The position numbers and the translations under genes were made by a program. 64,000 bases of DNA from Acidobacteriota bacterium (lineage in GTDB: Bacteria > Acidobacteriota > UBA6911 > RPQK01 > DATIPO01), in contig DATIPQ010000133.1 in the NCBI GenBank assembly GCA_035471785.1, positions 1 to 64,000 on the forward strand. Direction: 5' to 3'. Of this stretch, positions 26,593 through 35,934 are shown one piece after another (the first letter of the stretch is position 1; each line of letters begins with the position of its first letter). The notes under the pieces were generated by a model, which did not search any database, was not told where the DNA came from, and worked only from the letters and a program-made list of their open reading frames with translations.

Positions 26593-28233
26593 ATGAGACG
26601 AGAAGAAACGCCGATGGGCAGCGACCCCGCCGAAGAGAAGCTGGAAGAGGAACATTTCGACGCTGACGATTCAAAGAAGAAGGAAGAAGCCGCCGACGTT
26701 GCCGCCCAGGCCGCCGCCACCGGCGGACTGATGGGCAGTTTTCTGAGCATCGTGGAGAGGGTGGGGAACGCCCTCCCTCATCCGGCCAGCCTCTTCGCCA
26801 TCATGGCCGGACTGACCATCGTCCTCTCCGGCATCGCCTCCTGGGCCGGCGTCACCGTCATTCATCCGGGAACCAAGGAGACCGTCGAACCTTTCTCGCT
26901 GCTGTCCCTGGCCGGACTGCACCGCGTCCTCATGGAAATGGTCACCAACTTCACCAGTTTCGCTCCTCTGGGGACGGTGGTGGTTTCGCTGCTGGGAATC
27001 GGAGTGGCCGAGCGCAGCGGCCTCATTTCCACCACCCTGCGCCTGCTGGTGCTTTCGGCTCCCAAACGTCTGCTGACGTTCGTCATCGTCTTTACGGGAG
27101 TGCTCTCCAATACGGCCAGCGAGGTCGGGTACGTGCTGCTGGTGCCGCTCGGAGGCATCATCTTTCTGGCCGTGGGCCGCCACCCCCTGGCCGGACTTGC
27201 GGCTGCCTTCGCGGGCGTCTCAGGCGGCTACAGCGCCAACCTCTTCCTGGGCACGGTCGATCCCCTGCTCTCGGGCCTCTCCACCGAAGCTGCCCGCATC
27301 ATCGCTCCCACCTACGACGTCAACCCCGCCTGCAATTACTTCTTCATGATCGTTTCGACCTTCTTTATCGCCGCCACCGGCACCTGGGTCACGGAACGCA
27401 TCATCGTGCCGCGGCTGGGTGAGTACAAAGGCGACGAGAAACCCGAGAAACTGGAGAAGCTGACCGCCGACGAAAAGCGGGGACTGCTCTATGCACTGGC
27501 GGCTTTCGCGGCCTTCGGGCTGTTCCTGCTGCTGGGGGCTCTGCCCTCGGTGGGATACCTGCTCGACCCTGAAACCGGCGAGTTGCTGCGCTCACCCTTC
27601 ATGTCGAGCATCGTGGCTTTCATCTTCATTGGAGCGGCCTTGCTGGGCATCGCCTACGGCATCGGCGCCAAGACGCTTTCCAGCGATGCCGACGTCATCA
27701 ACGGCATGGGCAAGTCGATGGAAACGCTGGGCGTCTACTTCGTGCTGGTCTTCTTCGCCGCCCAGTTCGTGGCCTATTTCCGCTGGACCAACCTGGGACT
27801 GATCACGGCCATCGAGGGCGCCGACTTCCTGCAATCGACCGGCTTGACAGGCCCGCCCCTGCTCATCGCCTTCGTCTTCCTTTCCACCATCATCAACCTG
27901 GTCATGGGAAGCGCCTCGGCCAAGTGGGCCGTCATGGCTCCGGTCTTCATCCCCATGTTCATGCTCTTGGGATACTCGCCGGAACTGGTGCAGGTGGCCT
28001 ATCGCATCGGGGACAGCTCCAGCAACATCGTCTCGCCCATGATGAGCTATTTTCCCCTTATCGTGGCCTTCATGGGCCGTTACGACAAAAAGGCCGGCAT
28101 CGGCACCGTTATCTCCACCATGCTGCCCTACACCATCGCCTTCTTGGTGGTGTGGACGATACTGCTGGGAATCTGGCTGGCATTCGGATTTCCCATCGGA
28201 CCGGGCGCCCCGCTCGAATACTCACCGGGTTAG
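26593..28233 (+). CDS. AbgT-family transporter
   Basis: A 546-residue membrane transporter with AAGGAAG upstream of the ATG. The first 40 residues are a charged, acidic cytoplasmic tail longer than usual. The membrane part (about 45-540) has the family motifs [51 protein letters not shown] and [17 protein letters not shown]. Characterised relatives import p-aminobenzoyl-glutamate or export sulfonamides and p-aminobenzoate. Substrate here is not determined. It converges on infA. Confidence 0.9.
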   Translation: MRREETPMGSDPAEEKLEEEHFDADDSKKKEEAADVAAQAAATGGLMGSFLSIVERVGNALPHPASLFAIMAGLTIVLSGIASWAGVTVIHPGTKETVEPFSLLSLAGLHRVLMEMVTNFTSFAPLGTVVVSLLGIGVAERSGLISTTLRLLVLSAPKRLLTFVIVFTGVLSNTASEVGYVLLVPLGGIIFLAVGRHPLAGLAAAFAGVSGGYSANLFLGTVDPLLSGLSTEAARIIAPTYDVNPACNYFFMIVSTFFIAATGTWVTERIIVPRLGEYKGDEKPEKLEKLTADEKRGLLYALAAFAAFGLFLLLGALPSVGYLLDPETGELLRSPFMSSIVAFIFIGAALLGIAYGIGAKTLSSDADVINGMGKSMETLGVYFVLVFFAAQFVAYFRWTNLGLITAIEGADFLQSTGLTGPPLLIAFVFLSTIINLVMGSASAKWAVMAPVFIPMFMLLGYSPELVQVAYRIGDSSSNIVSPMMSYFPLIVAFMGRYDKKAGIGTVISTMLPYTIAFLVVWTILLGIWLAFGFPIGPGAPLEYSPG

Positions 28234-28310
28234 TCGAGCCGCACCTCGCCCGGCCTTGGGGCGGGGGTAAGATGTGGAGATGGAGAGAAACGGCGTCGGA
28301 ACGGCGCAGC

Positions 28311-28622
28311 TTACTTGTAGCGGTAAGTCAGCCGACCCCGCGTCAGATCATAAGGCGAGAGTTCGACGGTGACCCGGTCACCGCGCAGGATGCGGATGAA
28401 GTGGCGGCGCATTTTTCCGGAAATGTGCGCCAACACGGTGTGGCCGTTGTCGAGTTCGACACGGAACATGGCGTTGGGCAATGGCTCGACAACAACGCCT
28501 TCCACCTCGATGGCTTCAGGCTGATTGGCCTCGGGCCCGGTTTGTTCCTGAGGTTTTTTGTCCTTCTTCTTCTTTTTCTTGCGTCGCGGTCTCCCACGAA
28601 AGCGGTTAGGGCGTCTTGCCAT
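28311..28622 (-). CDS. infA: Translation initiation factor IF-1 with basic N-terminal extension
   Basis: A 103-residue protein starting at 28622 with AGGAGA upstream; the longer frame to 28754 is not supported. Residues about 37-103 are an S1-fold IF-1 domain ([53 protein letters not shown]). The first 36 residues are an extra Arg/Lys-rich tail, including six consecutive Lys. Standard IF-1 is about 72 residues. The core should bind the ribosomal A site; the tail may contact rRNA. Palindrome-rich DNA lies upstream. Confidence 0.9.
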   Translation of the reverse strand: MARRPNRFRGRPRRKKKKKKDKKPQEQTGPEANQPEAIEVEGVVVEPLPNAMFRVELDNGHTVLAHISGKMRRHFIRILRGDRVTVELSPYDLTRGRLTYRYK

Positions 28623-28750
28623 CAAGTTCTCCTGTGCAAATTGGTCACGGGTTGGCGGCGGACGGCGGATGGTTGACGATACTCTGCGACCGACCCGTGA
28701 TGAGAAATTGGGGCCGACTCGAACGCTCCCCGGCGCCTGGCGAAATCGGC

Positions 28751-29000
28751 CCAAGTTTCTGCAAACGCGAAACTTGGAAGGGGAGTGCGGATGTCAAACC
28801 ACCGAGTGAAAGGTAACACAGACAGGCTGGTGGTTCAAGAAGAGAGCGCCTGGCGATGGCAATGCGGCAGGGTGTTTTTCAAAGGGGCGCCCCCATGCCC
28901 GGACCCGGGCCTTGCCGGCCCGGGCCACGTTCGGGTTGGGGCGAGGGGCGCGGAAACGGCGTTGGAGGGTAGGCTCGATTCCAATCATCGCCGTCTCCGC
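28751..29000. other. Palindrome-rich intergenic region, possible structured RNA
   Basis: The gap 28623-29127 has no supported gene but holds several inverted repeats: CCAAGTTT/AAACTTGG (28751-28758/28770-28777), AACCACC/GGTGGTT (28797-28803/28829-28835), CCCGGGCC/GGCCCGGG (28904-28911/28917-28924), and a long stem with arms 28950-28966 and 28979-29000 with one mismatch and a small bulge. This density suggests a folded RNA or the leader of infA on the minus strand. No known RNA family was recognised. Confidence 0.4.
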
Positions 29001-29127
29001 ACTCTAAGGAGGCCAGGACAGCCCCCTTCAGCGAATGTGCTCTCACTACCCTATAGAAACGACCCGCGCGCCGAAACCGAACAGAAAAAGAGAAAAATCT
29101 CAAAAAAACCTGGGAAAAAGCCTACTT

Positions 29128-29667
29128 TTAGGGGTTGGGCGCGTAGATGCCGATATGGGGCAGGTTGCGGAAACGCTGAGCGTAGTCAAGCCCGTAACCG
29201 ACCACGAAATGGTCTTCGATCTCGAATCCGCAGTACTCCACCTCGACGTCGATCTGACGGCTGGAGGGCTTGGAGAGGAGGCTGCAAACCCTGAGCGAGG
29301 CCGGATTGCGGTTTCCCAGGCTGCGCCGCAGGTAGTTCAACGTCAGTCCCGTGTCGACGATGTCCTCAACCAGGATGACGTCCCTGCCCTCGATGCTGGC
29401 CTCCAAATCCTTGACCAGGCGTACCTGCCCCGAGGACTTGGTGGAAGCGCCGTAGCTGGAAACGGCGATGAAGTCCATGCCCAAAGGCAAGTCGATGAAC
29501 CGCACCAGGTCGGAAAAGAAGACCACAGCCCCGCGCAGAATGCATACCAGCAAGGGGTCACGCCCCTGATAGTCGGAGGTGATGCGCCGGCCCATCTCCT
29601 CAACCTTGCGGCGGATTTGCTCTTCCTTGAGCAACACTTCGCCGACATCTTCGGTCCAGTCCTTCAT
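29128..29667 (-). CDS. hpt: Hypoxanthine phosphoribosyltransferase
   Basis: A 179-residue purine-salvage enzyme making IMP or GMP from the base and PRPP. The PRPP-binding motif VILVEDIVDTGLTL is near residue 95. CILRGAVVFFSDLVR and DFIAVSSYGASTKSSGQVRL are the usual flexible-loop and base-site segments, and FVVGYGLDYAQRFRNLPHIG closes the protein. It lies 47 bp downstream of the RND operon on the same strand and might be read through from it. Confidence 0.95.
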   Translation of the reverse strand: MKDWTEDVGEVLLKEEQIRRKVEEMGRRITSDYQGRDPLLVCILRGAVVFFSDLVRFIDLPLGMDFIAVSSYGASTKSSGQVRLVKDLEASIEGRDVILVEDIVDTGLTLNYLRRSLGNRNPASLRVCSLLSKPSSRQIDVEVEYCGFEIEDHFVVGYGLDYAQRFRNLPHIGIYAPNP

Positions 29668-29714
29668 GGGTGAGAATCATAGCAGTTCTCCCCGGCCATG
29701 AAAACGATCTTGGC

Positions 29715-32700
29715 TCAGGCCGGGGGCTGGCTGGTGCGCAGGCTCTCGGGCAAACGTCCCACCCAGGCCAGAAAGCGCACGGTGGCGCTGGTCAGGTCCT
29801 CCATGTAGGAGTGGATGGTGGGCAGGATGATCAGGGTCAAGAAGGTCGAGGTCGTCAAACCTCCCAGGACGGCCAGGCTGACGGGGGCCCACATGCGGCC
29901 TCTCTCGCCCACCTCGGGAAAAGAGTCCGGGAAGATGAAGGGCAAGGTGAGGGGAGCCAACCCGAAGAGCGAAGTGGCGGCCGTCATGAGAATGGGACGC
30001 AGGCGGTCCATGCCGCCCTGCACGATGGCCTCGCGCAACGGCATACCCTGCCGGTTGAGGACGTTGATGTGGTTGATGAGGATAATGCCGTTGTTGACCA
30101 CGATGCCGAACAGCACCAGGATTCCCAGATAGGCATTGCGGTTGAGGGTGGTTTCGGTGAGGTAGAAGAGTCCGGCCACGCCGATGAGCGAGAAAGGAAC
30201 GCAGAGCATGATGGTCAAGGGCTGCACGAAATGCTCGAAAAGCGAGGCCATGATGATGTACATGAAGACGATGGCCAAGAGGATGGTAAAGAAGCTCTGC
30301 TGCTCTTCTTCGCGGAAGTCGCGCCAGCCCCGGCCCATGCCCCAACTGTATCCGGCGGGCAGACTGATGCCCTGCATGGCCTGCTGAACCTGCCCCATCA
30401 GCATGAAGGACGACTCGCCCTTCTCGGTGTTGGCCACCACTTCCAGCACCGAACGCCGGTCCTCGCGCTCGATCGAGACGGGGCCCTTTTCGTAGCTGTA
30501 GTTGACCACCGAGTAAAGGGGGATCATTTCTCCCCGGGAATTCTCGAAGCTGGTGTTGGCCAGTTCTTGCAGACTCAGCTTGTCTCCGCTCCGGTACTGG
30601 AGTACGACGTCGACCTCCCCGCTGTCGCTCTTGTAGCGGGTGGCCGCCCGCGTGCCCAGAGCCGAGGCCACGGAACGGGCCACGCGCTCAGCCGAAATGC
30701 CCAGTTGCTCGGCCCGCTGACGGTCGACTTCAAGGTGGACTTCGTCGTCGCCCGTCTCCAGAGTACTGGCCACGTCGCGAACGCCCGGAACCGTTTGCAG
30801 CCGCCGTTTGACGACTTCTGCGTAAGTCGCCAGCATGAGCGGATCGTCGCCCCGCAACTCGACTTCGACACCCATTTCGGCGCCCCCGCCGTAGTGGCGC
30901 GAACGCCCGAAGCGGAACTCGACACCCGGGATATCGGGCAGCTTGGCCCTGAGACGTTCCTGCAACTGCTGAGCGGGGGTGAGATCGCCCTCCTCGCGCA
31001 GGTAGACCTCGATGTCGCCTTCGTAGTATCCCTGGCTGGGCGTGCGGTCGTCGAAGTCGCTGGAGACCGATTCCACCTCCAGCTCCTCCTTGTTCTCCAG
31101 TATCAGGTCTTCCACGCGGGAGAACACGGCGCTGATTTCCTCCAGACTGAAGGAACGCTCCAGGAAAACATCGAGACGCAGCCTGCGCTCGGATACCGAG
31201 GGCATCAACTGGCGGTCGATAGAGGTCAGGAGGACGTAGGAGCTCCAGCCGATCAGGGCCATCAGGATGAGGGCGATAAAACGCCAGCGCAGCATGAAGC
31301 GCATCAGGCTGCCGTAACCCTCGGTGAGCCGCTGTATGACACGCGACTTTTCTTTTTCCCGCCCGGTGAAAAAGCGTCCCGCCAGCATGGGAATCAGGGT
31401 CAAGGCCACCACCAGAGAGGCCACCAGGGCCACGCTGACGGCGATTCCGAAGTCGCGCGTGAAGCGTCCCATGCCTGATCCGCCCTGGAAAAGGAAGCCC
31501 ACGAAGACCACCACGGTGGTGGCGGTGGAGGCCAAAACCGCGGTGCCCACCTCGGTGCTGCCCTTGATGGCCGCCTTGATGGTCTCGTAGCCCTTGTCCT
31601 GCTTGTAGCGGAAAATGTTCTCCAGGACCACGACCGACGCATCGACAAGCATGCCTACGGCCACCATCAAGCCCATCAAGGAGATGATGTTGAGGGTGAT
31701 GGTGGAGCCGAAAAAGGTGCGCAGCAAGTACATGAAGGCGAAGGTGAAGACCACCGAAACGGGGATGGCCAGGGAGATGATGATGGTGCTGCGGAACTTG
31801 CGCAGGAAGAGGAAGAGCACGATGGCCGCCAGCAGACCGCCGAAGATGCCGGCGTCGCGCAGATCGCTCAAGCTCTTGAGAATGCCTTCAGATTGGTCGC
31901 TGATCACGTGCATGGAAAGCTTGTCTCTGAGCTGGGGCAGTTCTTTCAACGCATCCAGTTCCCTGCGGATGTCGGCGCACACCGCCACCACGTTGGCGGT
32001 GGAGGCCTTGTTGATGCGCACCGATACCGAATCTTTCTTATTGAGCCGGGAGAACTCTTCCCGGTCCGGAAAGCCGTAGCGCACTTCAGCCACGTCCGAA
32101 AGGATCACGCGGCGCCCCGGTAAGGGCAGGTTGCGGATTTGATCGATCTCGCTGAATTCTCCCACCGTGCGCAGAGAGAGCTTCTTGCCCCCCTCGTAGA
32201 CCCATCCGCCCGAGACATTCACGTTGGAGGAACGCAGCGCCTGCTGGACGTTGAAGATGTCCACCCCGAGCGCTTCCATCAGCTCGGGATCGACATCCAC
32301 CAGGATCTGCTTGGTGGCCAGGCCGCGCAGAGCGACGTTGGCCACGCCGTCGATGCGCTCCAGGCGGCGGAGGATGATGTCCTGGGTGACGTTGTAGAAT
32401 TCGTCGGCGTCGCCGTCCCAGGCCAAATCGAAGCGGAAAACGGGAATATCGGACGACTGCCAGCGGCGCAACTGGATGCGCTCGACATCTTCGGGCAGAT
32501 CGCCGCGCACCTGGTCGATGCGGTCACGCACGTCCATGGCCACCAGGTCCATGTTGGTGTCGGGCGTGAATTCCAGGCGGATTCTCGAACCGTCCGCCCT
32601 GGAAAAGGACTGTATGCTGTCGAGATTGTCGAGCGTGCTGAGCACCTCTTCCAGGGGGCGCGAGATATTGCGTTCCACTTCTTCTGGAGAGGAGGAGGGG

Positions 32701-32852
32701 TAGTCGACGTTGACGCTCAGCCCGTTGGAGGAGAACTCGGGCAGCAGAGTCAGGGGCAGACGCTGCAGCGAGATCAGCCCCAGCACCAGAATGGATACCG
32801 TCGCCATCAGAACGGTGACGGGCCGCAAGACGGAGTATTCGGAAAGCTTCAT
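29715..32852 (-). CDS. RND efflux permease (AcrB/HAE1-like), second of pair
   Basis: A 1045-residue inner-membrane pump subunit. It starts MKLSEYSVLRPVTVLMATVS and has two sets of TM helices around two large periplasmic loops. TM4 reads LMVAVGMLVDASVVVLEN, keeping only the first of the two proton-relay Asp seen in AcrB. PIFFPDSFPEVGERGRMW and LFGIVVNNGIILINHIN are typical. It follows the first permease by 37 bp. The two are clearly different in sequence, so they may form a mixed trimer as MdtB/MdtC do. Confidence 0.9.
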   Translation of the reverse strand: MKLSEYSVLRPVTVLMATVSILVLGLISLQRLPLTLLPEFSSNGLSVNVDYPSSSPEEVERNISRPLEEVLSTLDNLDSIQSFSRADGSRIRLEFTPDTNMDLVAMDVRDRIDQVRGDLPEDVERIQLRRWQSSDIPVFRFDLAWDGDADEFYNVTQDIILRRLERIDGVANVALRGLATKQILVDVDPELMEALGVDIFNVQQALRSSNVNVSGGWVYEGGKKLSLRTVGEFSEIDQIRNLPLPGRRVILSDVAEVRYGFPDREEFSRLNKKDSVSVRINKASTANVVAVCADIRRELDALKELPQLRDKLSMHVISDQSEGILKSLSDLRDAGIFGGLLAAIVLFLFLRKFRSTIIISLAIPVSVVFTFAFMYLLRTFFGSTITLNIISLMGLMVAVGMLVDASVVVLENIFRYKQDKGYETIKAAIKGSTEVGTAVLASTATTVVVFVGFLFQGGSGMGRFTRDFGIAVSVALVASLVVALTLIPMLAGRFFTGREKEKSRVIQRLTEGYGSLMRFMLRWRFIALILMALIGWSSYVLLTSIDRQLMPSVSERRLRLDVFLERSFSLEEISAVFSRVEDLILENKEELEVESVSSDFDDRTPSQGYYEGDIEVYLREEGDLTPAQQLQERLRAKLPDIPGVEFRFGRSRHYGGGAEMGVEVELRGDDPLMLATYAEVVKRRLQTVPGVRDVASTLETGDDEVHLEVDRQRAEQLGISAERVARSVASALGTRAATRYKSDSGEVDVVLQYRSGDKLSLQELANTSFENSRGEMIPLYSVVNYSYEKGPVSIEREDRRSVLEVVANTEKGESSFMLMGQVQQAMQGISLPAGYSWGMGRGWRDFREEEQQSFFTILLAIVFMYIIMASLFEHFVQPLTIMLCVPFSLIGVAGLFYLTETTLNRNAYLGILVLFGIVVNNGIILINHINVLNRQGMPLREAIVQGGMDRLRPILMTAATSLFGLAPLTLPFIFPDSFPEVGERGRMWAPVSLAVLGGLTTSTFLTLIILPTIHSYMEDLTSATVRFLAWVGRLPESLRTSQPPA

Positions 32853-32889
32853 GGCGTTTCACTCCCTGGACGCAAGTGTAGCGGCTTCT

Positions 32890-35800
32890 TCACGGCGTGG
32901 CCCCTTTTTCGCGCACCACCAGGGTGTAGACCACCGGGACCAATATCAGCGTCAGCAGGGTGGAAGCGATGAGTCCGCCGATGACGGTGACCGCCAGCGG
33001 GATGCGCAGCTCCGATCCCTCTCCCGCCGAAAGGGCCATGGGAAGCAGTCCCAGCACCGTGGTGGAAGTGGTCATCATGATGGGCCGGATACGCACCGCG
33101 CAGGCTTGCCGAACGGCCTCGAACTTGTCGTTCCCTTGCTTGCGCAGGCGGTTGGTGTAGTCGATGAGGACGATCGAGTTGTTGACCACGATTCCCGCCA
33201 ACACCACTCCCCCGATGAGCACCACCACGTTGATGATCTGGTCGGTGAGAAAGAGCGTCACGGCCACCCCGATGAGAGCGAAGGGGATGGAGAACATGAT
33301 GACGAAGGGCTGCAAGAGGGACTCGAACTGGGAAGCCATCACCAGGTAGACCAGGAAGACCGCCAGCAGTATGGCGAACTGCATGCTGCGGAATGCCACC
33401 GCCCTCTCCTCGCTCTGGCCGGCCACGAAAGCCGTAAAGTCGGAGGGCAGGGGGAAGGAGGACAAAACCGCCTGGATGTCCTCGACGATGCTCTGCAGGT
33501 CGCGGTCCTCGATGTTGCCGGTGATGGTGGCCACCCGCTGGGGGCCCAGGCGCCGGATTTCGGTGGGACCTTCCACCAGGTCGACTTGAGCCAGGTCGCT
33601 GAGGGGACGGCGGCCCCCTGCCGGCGTGTCGATGAAGAGATTGCGGACGTCCTCGACCGACCGCCGGTCTTTTTCCTGCACCCGTACCCGGATGTCGATC
33701 TTGCGGTCGCGTTCGTTGAATTGGGTGGGCGTGGCCCCCAGAACCTTGTCGCGCAGGATCTCGGCCCCCTGGCTGACCGTCATTCCCAGACTGGCCAGAC
33801 GGCGCCGGTCGAATCGGACCTGCAGCTCCGGATTGCCTCCCTCGGTGGAGGAACGCAGGTCGCGCAACCCGGGAATCTCCTCCAGGCGCGCTTTGAGGCG
33901 CTCGGCGTGAAACTTGAGAGCGTCCAGATTGTAGCCCTGAATGATGACCTCCACCGGGGTCTTGAAGGTGAACAGAGCCGGTCGCGAAAAAGTCAGGTCG
34001 ACGCCGGGAACGCTGCGCAAGTCGTCGCGCAGACGGTTGAGGACGTCTTCCTCCTCCTCGTGCAAAATGCCCTCCCGCAGGCGCAGGTAGAGCTGGCCGA
34101 TATGCTCGCGCTCTTCCACCGCTGAAACGCCGGTCTGATTGCCCGATCCCACGATGGTGTAAAAGAGCGCCACTTCGGGATGGTCCCGCAAGCGCTGCTC
34201 CAGCTCGGCCAGCCGGTCGGACGTCTCTTCCAAAGGCGTGCCCGGCGGCAGCTCCGCGTCCACGAAGAACTCTCCCTGGCTGATCTCGGGGATCAGTTCA
34301 GCGCCCAGGAATCCGACCAGCGAAGTCGAGCCGGCAAAAAGGACCACGGCAATACCCACCGACAGCAGCCGCTGCCGCAGGGCCAGAGAGAGAAGGCCCA
34401 GGTAGAAGCGTCCCAACAACCCCTTGCCTGAGGCGTCGCCGGCCCCCCGGATGCGGCCTTGAGCTCCTTTCCCCAGGCTGGAAAGCATGGGTATGAGCAT
34501 GACGGCGGCCAGCAAGGAAGCCACCAGCGAGAAAGTCACCGTCAGGGCTTGGTCGCGGAAGAGCTGCCCGGCAACACCCTCCACGAAAACGATGGGAGCG
34601 AAGACGCAGATGGTCGTCATGGTCGAGGCCACCACCGCCGTGCCCACCTCGCTGGCCCCCAGGTCGGCGGCTTCGCGCACGCTGTAACCCTTGGAGTGAT
34701 AGCGGAAGATCGACTCCAATACCACGATCGAGTTGTCTACCAGCAGCCCGATCCCCAAGGCCAGTCCGCTCAAGGACATGATGTTGAGCGAAATGTTGAA
34801 GGCGTACATGAGAAAGAAGGTGGCCACGATGGAGGTGGGAATGGAGAGCGCGATGATAATGGTGCTCTTGAGGCTGCGCAGGAAGATGAAAAGCACCACC
34901 ACCGCCAGAATGCCGCCGTAAATGGCAGTGTCGAGCACTTCGTCGATGGACTGCTTGATGAATCGCGACTGGTCGAAAACCACCTGGAACTGGGGCGGAT
35001 TGGGACGTTCGGCGTAAGACGCTTCCAGTCCTCGCAACTGCTCGCGCACCTGCTCGGCCACCAGCACGGTGTTGGCGGCGGCGGCCTTGAAGATGGCCAT
35101 CTCGACGCTTTCTTCGCCATCGACGCGGGTGATGATGTCGCGCTCTTTGTAGCCCGAGTAGACGTCGGCGATCTCGCCCAGGCGGACAGTGGCGCCATTG
35201 CGAAGAGCAGCCACCACCTGCTCGATTTCCTCAACCGTCTGAAACTCGTTGAGGGTGCGGACCAGGTATTGGCTCTGCCCCTCACGCAGCAGGCCGCCCG
35301 TGAGGTTGATGTTCTCCTGTCGCAGGCGGGACGTGATGTCCTGAATGGAAAGTCCCAGGCCGGTGATGCGCTCTTCGTCGAGTTCGACGAAAATCTCTTC
35401 TTCCAAGCCTCCCGACACCCGTGCCGCGGCCACGCCCGGAATGCTCTCGATGTCGGGACGGGCAAACTCTTCGCAAAAGTAGCGCAGCGCCGCCAGATTA
35501 GACGACCCGGTTACGCTGACCCTCATGATGGGGTCGGTGGAGGGATCGTAGCGCAGCAGAATGGGCGCGTCCGCTTCCAGGGGCAGATTGACCTGGTCGA
35601 GCTTCTCGCGAACTTCCAGGCTGGCGAAGTCCATGTCGGTGTTCCAAGAAAACTCCAGAATCACATCTGAAACCTCGGGCTTGGACACCGAGCTGACGCG
35701 GGTGACGTTGTCGACCACGCTGACCACGTTCTCCACCGGCTTGCTGAGCAGGCTCTCGATCTCGGCCGGCGCAGCACCCTCCAACTCGGTGCGCACGGTC

Positions 35801-35934
35801 AGGGTGGGATAGGAGATCTCGGGCAGGAGATTGAGCGCCAGGCGGTCGTAGGAAACCACGCCGAAGACGGTGATGGCCACGAAGAACATCGTCACCGTGA
35901 CCGGTCGGTGAATCGAAAACTGGACCAGCTTCAT
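32890..35934 (-). CDS. RND efflux permease (AcrB/HAE1-like), first of pair
   Basis: A 1014-residue pump subunit beginning MKLVQFSIHRPVTVTMFFVA. TM4 reads LALGIGLLVDNSIVVLES, with Asp-Asn at the usual Asp-Asp relay. Periplasmic porter segments (VEGVAGQLFRDQALTVTFS; GGVVLAGIVVNNSIVLIDY) match the family. Its start overlaps the adaptor's stop codon by four bases (ATGA), so the two are translationally coupled. With the adaptor upstream and a second permease downstream it makes a three-gene pump operon without its own outer-membrane channel. Confidence 0.9.
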   Translation of the reverse strand: MKLVQFSIHRPVTVTMFFVAITVFGVVSYDRLALNLLPEISYPTLTVRTELEGAAPAEIESLLSKPVENVVSVVDNVTRVSSVSKPEVSDVILEFSWNTDMDFASLEVREKLDQVNLPLEADAPILLRYDPSTDPIMRVSVTGSSNLAALRYFCEEFARPDIESIPGVAAARVSGGLEEEIFVELDEERITGLGLSIQDITSRLRQENINLTGGLLREGQSQYLVRTLNEFQTVEEIEQVVAALRNGATVRLGEIADVYSGYKERDIITRVDGEESVEMAIFKAAAANTVLVAEQVREQLRGLEASYAERPNPPQFQVVFDQSRFIKQSIDEVLDTAIYGGILAVVVLFIFLRSLKSTIIIALSIPTSIVATFFLMYAFNISLNIMSLSGLALGIGLLVDNSIVVLESIFRYHSKGYSVREAADLGASEVGTAVVASTMTTICVFAPIVFVEGVAGQLFRDQALTVTFSLVASLLAAVMLIPMLSSLGKGAQGRIRGAGDASGKGLLGRFYLGLLSLALRQRLLSVGIAVVLFAGSTSLVGFLGAELIPEISQGEFFVDAELPPGTPLEETSDRLAELEQRLRDHPEVALFYTIVGSGNQTGVSAVEEREHIGQLYLRLREGILHEEEEDVLNRLRDDLRSVPGVDLTFSRPALFTFKTPVEVIIQGYNLDALKFHAERLKARLEEIPGLRDLRSSTEGGNPELQVRFDRRRLASLGMTVSQGAEILRDKVLGATPTQFNERDRKIDIRVRVQEKDRRSVEDVRNLFIDTPAGGRRPLSDLAQVDLVEGPTEIRRLGPQRVATITGNIEDRDLQSIVEDIQAVLSSFPLPSDFTAFVAGQSEERAVAFRSMQFAILLAVFLVYLVMASQFESLLQPFVIMFSIPFALIGVAVTLFLTDQIINVVVLIGGVVLAGIVVNNSIVLIDYTNRLRKQGNDKFEAVRQACAVRIRPIMMTTSTTVLGLLPMALSAGEGSELRIPLAVTVIGGLIASTLLTLILVPVVYTLVVREKGATP

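Noticed and set aside
28785-29294. Plus-strand frame across the palindromic gap
   Set aside because: Low-complexity translation, runs into antisense of hpt, no ribosome-binding site or similarity.
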